Shown here piece after piece: positions 15,172 through 18,298 of a DNA stretch of 18,298 bases. Origin of the DNA: a bacterium UBP9_UBA1432 (GTDB taxonomy: Bacteria > Vulcanimicrobiota > Xenobia > Xenobiales > Xenobiaceae); assembly GCA_002329445.1 (NCBI GenBank), contig DCTU01000378.1, forward strand, positions 37,196 to 55,493, given 5' to 3'. Below the pieces are notes generated by a model. It was not told the DNA's origin. It worked only from the letters and a program-made list of their open reading frames with translations, and did not search any database. Both the position numbers and the translations under genes were made by a program. The stretch's first letter is position 1. Every line of letters begins with the position of its first letter.

Positions 15172-16398
15172 TCAGGCCATGTTGCCGATCAACTGGTAGA
15201 GCGGGAGGAACACCGAGACCACGATGAAACCGACGATGGCACCCATTCCAACGATCATGATGGGTTCCAGCATCGAGGTCAACGAGCTCAGCAGATACTC
15301 CACCTCGGTGTCATAGAAGTCGGAAATCTTGGAAAGCATCGCATCGAGGTTTCCGGTCTCCTCTCCCACAGCCACCATCTGGGTGACCATGGGAGGGAAC
15401 ATGCCCGAGGCTCCAAGAGGCGAGGCGATGCTCTCGCCTTCCCGGATGCTCTCGCGAATCTTGCCGACGGTCATGGCGATGATCTCGTTGCCAGACGCCT
15501 TGCCCACGATTTCCAGCGCCTGCATGATCGGCACGCCCGAGGAGAGAAGAGTTCCCAAAGTCCGGCAGAAGCGCGAGATGGCCACCTTCTTGTTCAACAA
15601 GCCGAACACCGGAATGTTCAGCTTCAAGAGGTCATACTGCTTCTTGCCGAGCGGAGTGCTGATGTAGCGGTTGACGAAGACTCCCCCGACCACCACGACA
15701 CCGATCAAGGGAATCAGGATGACGGGATTGCGAACGGCCTTCGTCGTTCCGATCAGGACCCTGGTCGGCAAAGGCAGCTCGAGGTTCATCCCCTCGAAGA
15801 GGGTGACGAAGGTCGGCAGGATGTAGGTCACCAGGAAGAAGACGATACCCAGCGCCATGATCAAGATGACGACTGGATAGGTGAGTGCCGACTTGACCTT
15901 CTTCTTGAGCGCGTAGTCCTTCTCCATGAACCCGGCCAGGCGCTCCAGGACCTCGTCGAGCACACCGCCCATCTCCCCCGCCTTGACCATGCTGGTGTAC
16001 AGGGTGGAGAAGACGGTCGGGTGCTTGGAAAGGGCGTTCGAAAGGGTCGAGCCACCCTCGACATCCCGGCGGACCTGGATCAGGGTCTGTTGAAGCTTCT
16101 TGTCCTCAGTCTGTTCGGACAAGATGTCCAGACAACGAACCATTGCCAAGCCGGCGTTGATCATCGTCGCGAACTGACGACTGAAGACCGTCAGGGCCTG
16201 TTCATTGACCTTCTTGAATTTCTGATACCAGCCCAGGACATCTGCCTGGGCCACGCCGCCAGACTGTTCCTTGATGTTGATGACGGTCATCTTCTGCTCT
16301 TGCAGACGTTGAGTCGCCATCCGCATGTTCGGAGCGTCGATCTTGTCCTTCTTCAATTGCCCGGCAGCATCGCGGGCTTCGTAGACAAAGACGGGCAT
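15172..16398 (-). CDS. pilC: PilC, inner-membrane platform protein of the type IV pilus
   Basis: Polytopic inner-membrane protein that transmits rotation from PilB/PilT to the growing pilus base (GspF/PilC family); 408 aa, typical length. The start is the ATG at 16398 (MPVFVYEARD), with AAGGAGG 10 nt upstream. The open frame to 16464 would add 22 residues with no family counterpart and overlap the small ORF. Two T2SSF repeats are clear: the first near residues 69-195 (FSRQFATMINAGL at 72-84) and the second near 275-400 (FCRTLGTLLSSGVP at 277-290, AVGEETGNLDAML at 343-355). Predicted membrane spans are about 174-195, 226-243 and 379-400, the last followed by the usual short tail FLPLYQLIGNM. 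The stop TGA lies 24 nt before a terminator hairpin, so this is the end of the pilB-T-C unit. Confidence 0.96.
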   Translation of the reverse strand: MPVFVYEARDAAGQLKKDKIDAPNMRMATQRLQEQKMTVINIKEQSGGVAQADVLGWYQKFKKVNEQALTVFSRQFATMINAGLAMVRCLDILSEQTEDKKLQQTLIQVRRDVEGGSTLSNALSKHPTVFSTLYTSMVKAGEMGGVLDEVLERLAGFMEKDYALKKKVKSALTYPVVILIMALGIVFFLVTYILPTFVTLFEGMNLELPLPTRVLIGTTKAVRNPVILIPLIGVVVVGGVFVNRYISTPLGKKQYDLLKLNIPVFGLLNKKVAISRFCRTLGTLLSSGVPIMQALEIVGKASGNEIIAMTVGKIRESIREGESIASPLGASGMFPPMVTQMVAVGEETGNLDAMLSKISDFYDTEVEYLLSSLTSMLEPIMIVGMGAIVGFIVVSVFLPLYQLIGNMA

Positions 16399-16438
16399 CC
16401 GACCCCAACCTCCTTCGCGGCTAGACCCGACCGAGATC

Positions 16439-16504
16439 TCAGATCTTGGACAGGGTGCCGACAATGATGATTGCCATGGGCAGGAGCCACCACAGAACGC
16501 TCAT
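16439..16504 (-). CDS. Putative 21-aa single-pass membrane peptide between pilT and pilC
   Basis: I do not recognise this gene. It is an ATG-to-TGA frame of 21 codons encoding a peptide that begins MSVLWWLLPM and ends GTLSKI, with AIIIV in the middle. Residues 3-18 form one hydrophobic segment that could span a membrane, with a single Lys near the C-terminus. The main evidence is the near-perfect ribosome site (AGGAGG, 8 nt spacing, ATG), better than those of several large genes here. It also sits just before pilC: its stop is 40 nt upstream of the pilC ATG, which has its own AAGGAGG. By position and hydrophobicity it might be a small partner of the PilC platform, as KdpF is for its transporter, or a leader peptide tuning pilC translation. 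Both are inference. At this length, chance cannot be excluded. Confidence 0.5.
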   Translation of the reverse strand: MSVLWWLLPMAIIIVGTLSKI

Positions 16505-16509
16505 TGAAA

Positions 16510-16522
16510 CCACCTCCTATTG
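16510..16522 (-). promoter_or_regulatory. Strong extended Shine-Dalgarno of the small ORF upstream of pilC
   Basis: CAATAGGAGGTGG lies directly upstream of the ATG at 16504, with 8 nt between AGGAGG and the start codon. GGAGGTG is a near-complete anti-16S match with ideal spacing. The same 13-nt string occurs upstream of pilQ (7041-7053). This site decides the start of an otherwise easily missed 21-codon gene. Confidence 0.7.
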
Positions 16523-16530
16523 AACTCTTC

Positions 16531-16555
16531 GGCTGCGAGACCTTCGTTCGCAGCC
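16531..16555 (-). other. Hairpin in the leader between pilT and the small ORF/pilC
   Basis: A perfect 8-bp inverted repeat (GGCTGCGA and TCGCAGCC, 9-nt loop) lies 27 nt upstream of the small ORF start codon, just before its Shine-Dalgarno sequence. No T-run follows it, so it is not an intrinsic terminator. It could be an mRNA-stabilising or translation-modulating element, or chance in GC-rich DNA. The rest of the 169-bp pilT to small-ORF spacer holds a second inverted repeat at 16620-16640 (AGGAGGAA, 5-nt loop, TTCCTCCT), also without a T-run. Confidence 0.35.
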
Positions 16556-16673
16556 CGAGGGCACCAGACCTTGACCGGTAGGGCACCCTTGTGATCCTGG
16601 ACTTCCAGCGGGGTCTTCCAGGAGGAAGCCCGTTCCTCCTCTTCCTACCCTGGGGAACTTCAGGTCAATCCGA

Positions 16674-17765
16674 CTACTTCCGCCCCTGCCCCTCGATCAT
16701 CCGGCGCAGGTCCTCCGGATGCATGGTATGGTTCAGGGCGTCCTCCAGGGTGATCTGCTTGTTGGTGTAGAGATCCAGAAGCGACTGCTCCATGGTCTGC
16801 ATTCCGTGCTTGGAGCCGGTCTGGATCGCGTTGTAGATCTGATGGCTCTTCCCTTCGCGGATCAGGTTGCGCACGGCCGACGTCGCGATCATCACCTCAA
16901 TCGCGGGGACCCGACCCACGCCGGAGGAGTGCGGAATCAACTGCTGGGAGAAGACGGCCTCGAGGACCGCCGCCAGTTGAATGCGGATCTGTTGCTGCTG
17001 ATGGGGCGGGAAGACGTCGACGATGCGGTCGACGGTCTGGGAGGCATCCGAAGTGTGCAGGGTCGAGAAGACCAGATGACCGGTCTCGGCTGCCGTCAGC
17101 GTACCCGAGATGGTCTCCAGGTCCCGCATCTCGCCGACCAGGATGACGTCGGGGTCTTCGCGGAGGGCAGAACGCAGCGCATGCAGCCATCCTTGGGTGT
17201 CCTGCCCCAACTCCCGTTGATTGACCATCGACTTCTTGTGAGGATGGATGTATTCGATGGGATCCTCAATCGTGAGGATGTGGTAGGTCTTCTCGGAGTT
17301 GATCAGGTCCAGCATGCAGGCCAGGGAGGTCGATTTTCCCTGACCCGTGGCCCCGGTGACGAGAATCAGGCCGTGCGGCCGATACACCATCTCCTCGATG
17401 ACCTGGGGGAGGTTGAGCTCCTGGCGCGTGGGGATGGAGCTGGGGATGGCTCGCAACGTGGCCCCGACCACTCCGCGCTGACGGAAGACGTTCACCCGGA
17501 AGCGACCGAAACCACGCACCCCGTGCGAACAGTCCAACTCCCAGGTCTTCTCGAACCTCTCCTTCTGCTTGTCATTGAGGATGCTGTAAATCAGGCGCTT
17601 GGTGTCGTCCGGACCAAGCCGGGGATACTCGGTGGGCGTCAACCTCCCGCTGATCCGCAAGATCGGCGACAAACCCACCGTCAGGTGCAGGTCCGATGCG
17701 CCGCGTTCGACCGTGCTCTTGAGCAGGTCGTCCATGGTGTAGCGAAGCGGTTGAGGCAGAGCCAT
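16674..17765 (-). CDS. pilT: PilT, type IV pilus retraction ATPase
   Basis: Hexameric cytoplasmic motor that depolymerises the pilus, giving twitching motility; 363 aa, a normal PilT length. The start is the ATG at 17765, because TTTGGAGG lies 8 nt upstream; a longer frame to 17795 has no ribosome site. The N-terminal PAS-like domain covers about residues 1-105 (RGASDLHL at 21-28). The RecA-like domain follows: Walker A GATGQGKST at 138-146, Asp box TIEDPIEY at 165-172, Walker B DVILVGEMRD at 206-215, and His box HLVFSTLHT at 230-238. The PilT signature AVRNLIRE is at 297-304 (usually AIRNLIRE). The Walker A reads GATGQGKST, where most PilT proteins have GPTGSGKST; the catalytic Lys144 and Ser145 are kept. 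No tetracysteine is present, as expected for PilT. PilU is less likely given the signature and the single copy. Confidence 0.96.
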   Translation of the reverse strand: MALPQPLRYTMDDLLKSTVERGASDLHLTVGLSPILRISGRLTPTEYPRLGPDDTKRLIYSILNDKQKERFEKTWELDCSHGVRGFGRFRVNVFRQRGVVGATLRAIPSSIPTRQELNLPQVIEEMVYRPHGLILVTGATGQGKSTSLACMLDLINSEKTYHILTIEDPIEYIHPHKKSMVNQRELGQDTQGWLHALRSALREDPDVILVGEMRDLETISGTLTAAETGHLVFSTLHTSDASQTVDRIVDVFPPHQQQQIRIQLAAVLEAVFSQQLIPHSSGVGRVPAIEVMIATSAVRNLIREGKSHQIYNAIQTGSKHGMQTMEQSLLDLYTNKQITLEDALNHTMHPEDLRRMIEGQGRK

Positions 17766-17875
17766 CTTATATCCTCCAAACAGCGTAGAACCCACCCCTC
17801 CAGTCCTCCGCCTGAGGCGGACGACCGGACGGCTGGGTCAATGGAAATCGGTCCGCCACGCGGACTTGAGAAGAA

Positions 17876-18298
17876 CTACCACTCGCCAGAGCTTTCGACA
17901 TAGACCACCCGGAGACATTCCTCCATGGAGGTGACTCCGGCCAGGACCTTGTTGATGCCATCCTCCTGCATGATGCGCATGCCATCCTCGGTGGCCGCCT
18001 GTTTGATCTCCGCCGTCGAGCTCCGCTGCAGGACCAGGCCACGGACCCGGTCGGTCATGGGCATGATCTCGTGAATACCCGTCCTTCCGCGGTACCCCGT
18101 CATCTTGCAGTGGTCACAACCCCGGCCGCGATAGAAACTCAACTCGGAATCCGAGTACATGGCCAGGCCGAAGCGCTTGATCGCCTCGGGAGTCGGAGCA
18201 TAGGATTCCTTGCAGTTCGGACAGATCGTCCGGGCCAGGCGCTGACCCAGGACGCCGATGACCGACGAGGCCACCAGGAACGGCTCGACCCCCATCTC
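17876..18298 (-). CDS. pilB: PilB, type IV pilus extension ATPase (C-terminal 140 residues, 5' end outside window)
   Basis: This is the C-terminal end of the hexameric GspE/PilB ATPase that powers pilin polymerisation on the cytoplasmic side of PilC. The reading frame is open to the right window edge and the stop is TAG at 17876. The fragment starts inside the ATPase domain with the family-typical stretch VASSVIGVLGQRLAR. It then carries the zinc-binding tetracysteine of PilB/GspE (CPNC at fragment residues 26-29 and CDHC at 61-64), followed by GYRGRTGIHEIM. Retraction ATPases of the PilT type lack this cysteine element, which separates this gene from the pilT downstream. It ends 110 bp before pilT and is probably co-transcribed with it. 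The Walker motifs and N-terminal MshEN/T2SSE_N domain lie outside the window and cannot be checked. GspE of a type II secretion system is the only alternative, and the pil neighbours argue against it. Confidence 0.93.
   Translation of the reverse strand, partial: EMGVEPFLVASSVIGVLGQRLARTICPNCKESYAPTPEAIKRFGLAMYSDSELSFYRGRGCDHCKMTGYRGRTGIHEIMPMTDRVRGLVLQRSSTAEIKQAATEDGMRIMQEDGINKVLAGVTSMEECLRVVYVESSGEW

Noticed and set aside
16620..16640. Inverted repeat after pilT as a terminator.
   Set aside because: The 8-bp stem has no T-run after it on the minus strand, so read-through to the small ORF and pilC is more likely.
17807..17821. A TCCGCC/GGCGGA hairpin in the pilB-pilT spacer as a terminator.
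   Set aside because: Only six pairs and no T-run; more likely a spacer structure within one operon.

Overview
This GC-rich bacterial window is almost entirely one type IVa pilus (T4aP) locus. Every gene I can support lies on the minus strand, so transcription runs from the right edge to the left. In that order: the C-terminal end of pilB (extension ATPase, cut by the right edge), pilT (retraction ATPase), an unannotated 21-residue membrane peptide, pilC (platform), a terminator, pilA (major pilin), a strong UUCG terminator, a 622-aa multi-pass membrane protein with a C-terminal TPR tail, pilD (prepilin peptidase), a second pilin, pilM-pilN-pilO-pilP, a 383-bp gap, pilQ (secretin), a second UUCG terminator, and a very large cytoplasmic TPR protein that runs off the left edge after 1528 codons.

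Together these genes cover the core of the machine. PilD cleaves and methylates the prepilins. PilB and PilT drive extension and retraction on the PilC platform. PilM-PilN-PilO-PilP form the alignment complex joining the platform to the PilQ outer-membrane pore. PilQ, the lipoprotein PilP and the PilMNOP set imply a diderm. From memory the order resembles the Myxococcus pil cluster (pilB-T-C-S-R-A-G-H-I-D-M-N-O-P-Q), but with no pilS/pilR and with the 622-aa membrane protein where pilG-H-I would be. I also recall a large TPR protein gene (sgmX) near pilQ in Myxococcus. The pilin sequences do not look myxobacterial. They fit a three-cysteine pilin type that I associate loosely with uncultured or candidate-phylum diderms. 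I cannot assign a phylum.

Likely transcription units, judged from spacing and terminators: (1) pilB-pilT and possibly pilC, ending at a hairpin near 15135; (2) pilA alone, ending at 14360-14387; (3) the membrane/TPR protein, pilD, pilin 2, pilM-N-O-P and pilQ, ending at 4930-4968; (4) the large TPR gene.

The parts least explained by the standard T4aP model are the tiny hydrophobic ORF before pilC, the membrane/TPR protein after pilA, the giant TPR protein with repeated LFAGP motifs in a disordered linker, the structured gap between pilP and pilQ, and a 17-codon ORF bridging pilM and pilN. I saw no tRNA, rRNA, CRISPR array, insertion sequence, attachment site or origin. The plus strand contains very long open frames, but these are shadows of the minus-strand genes.
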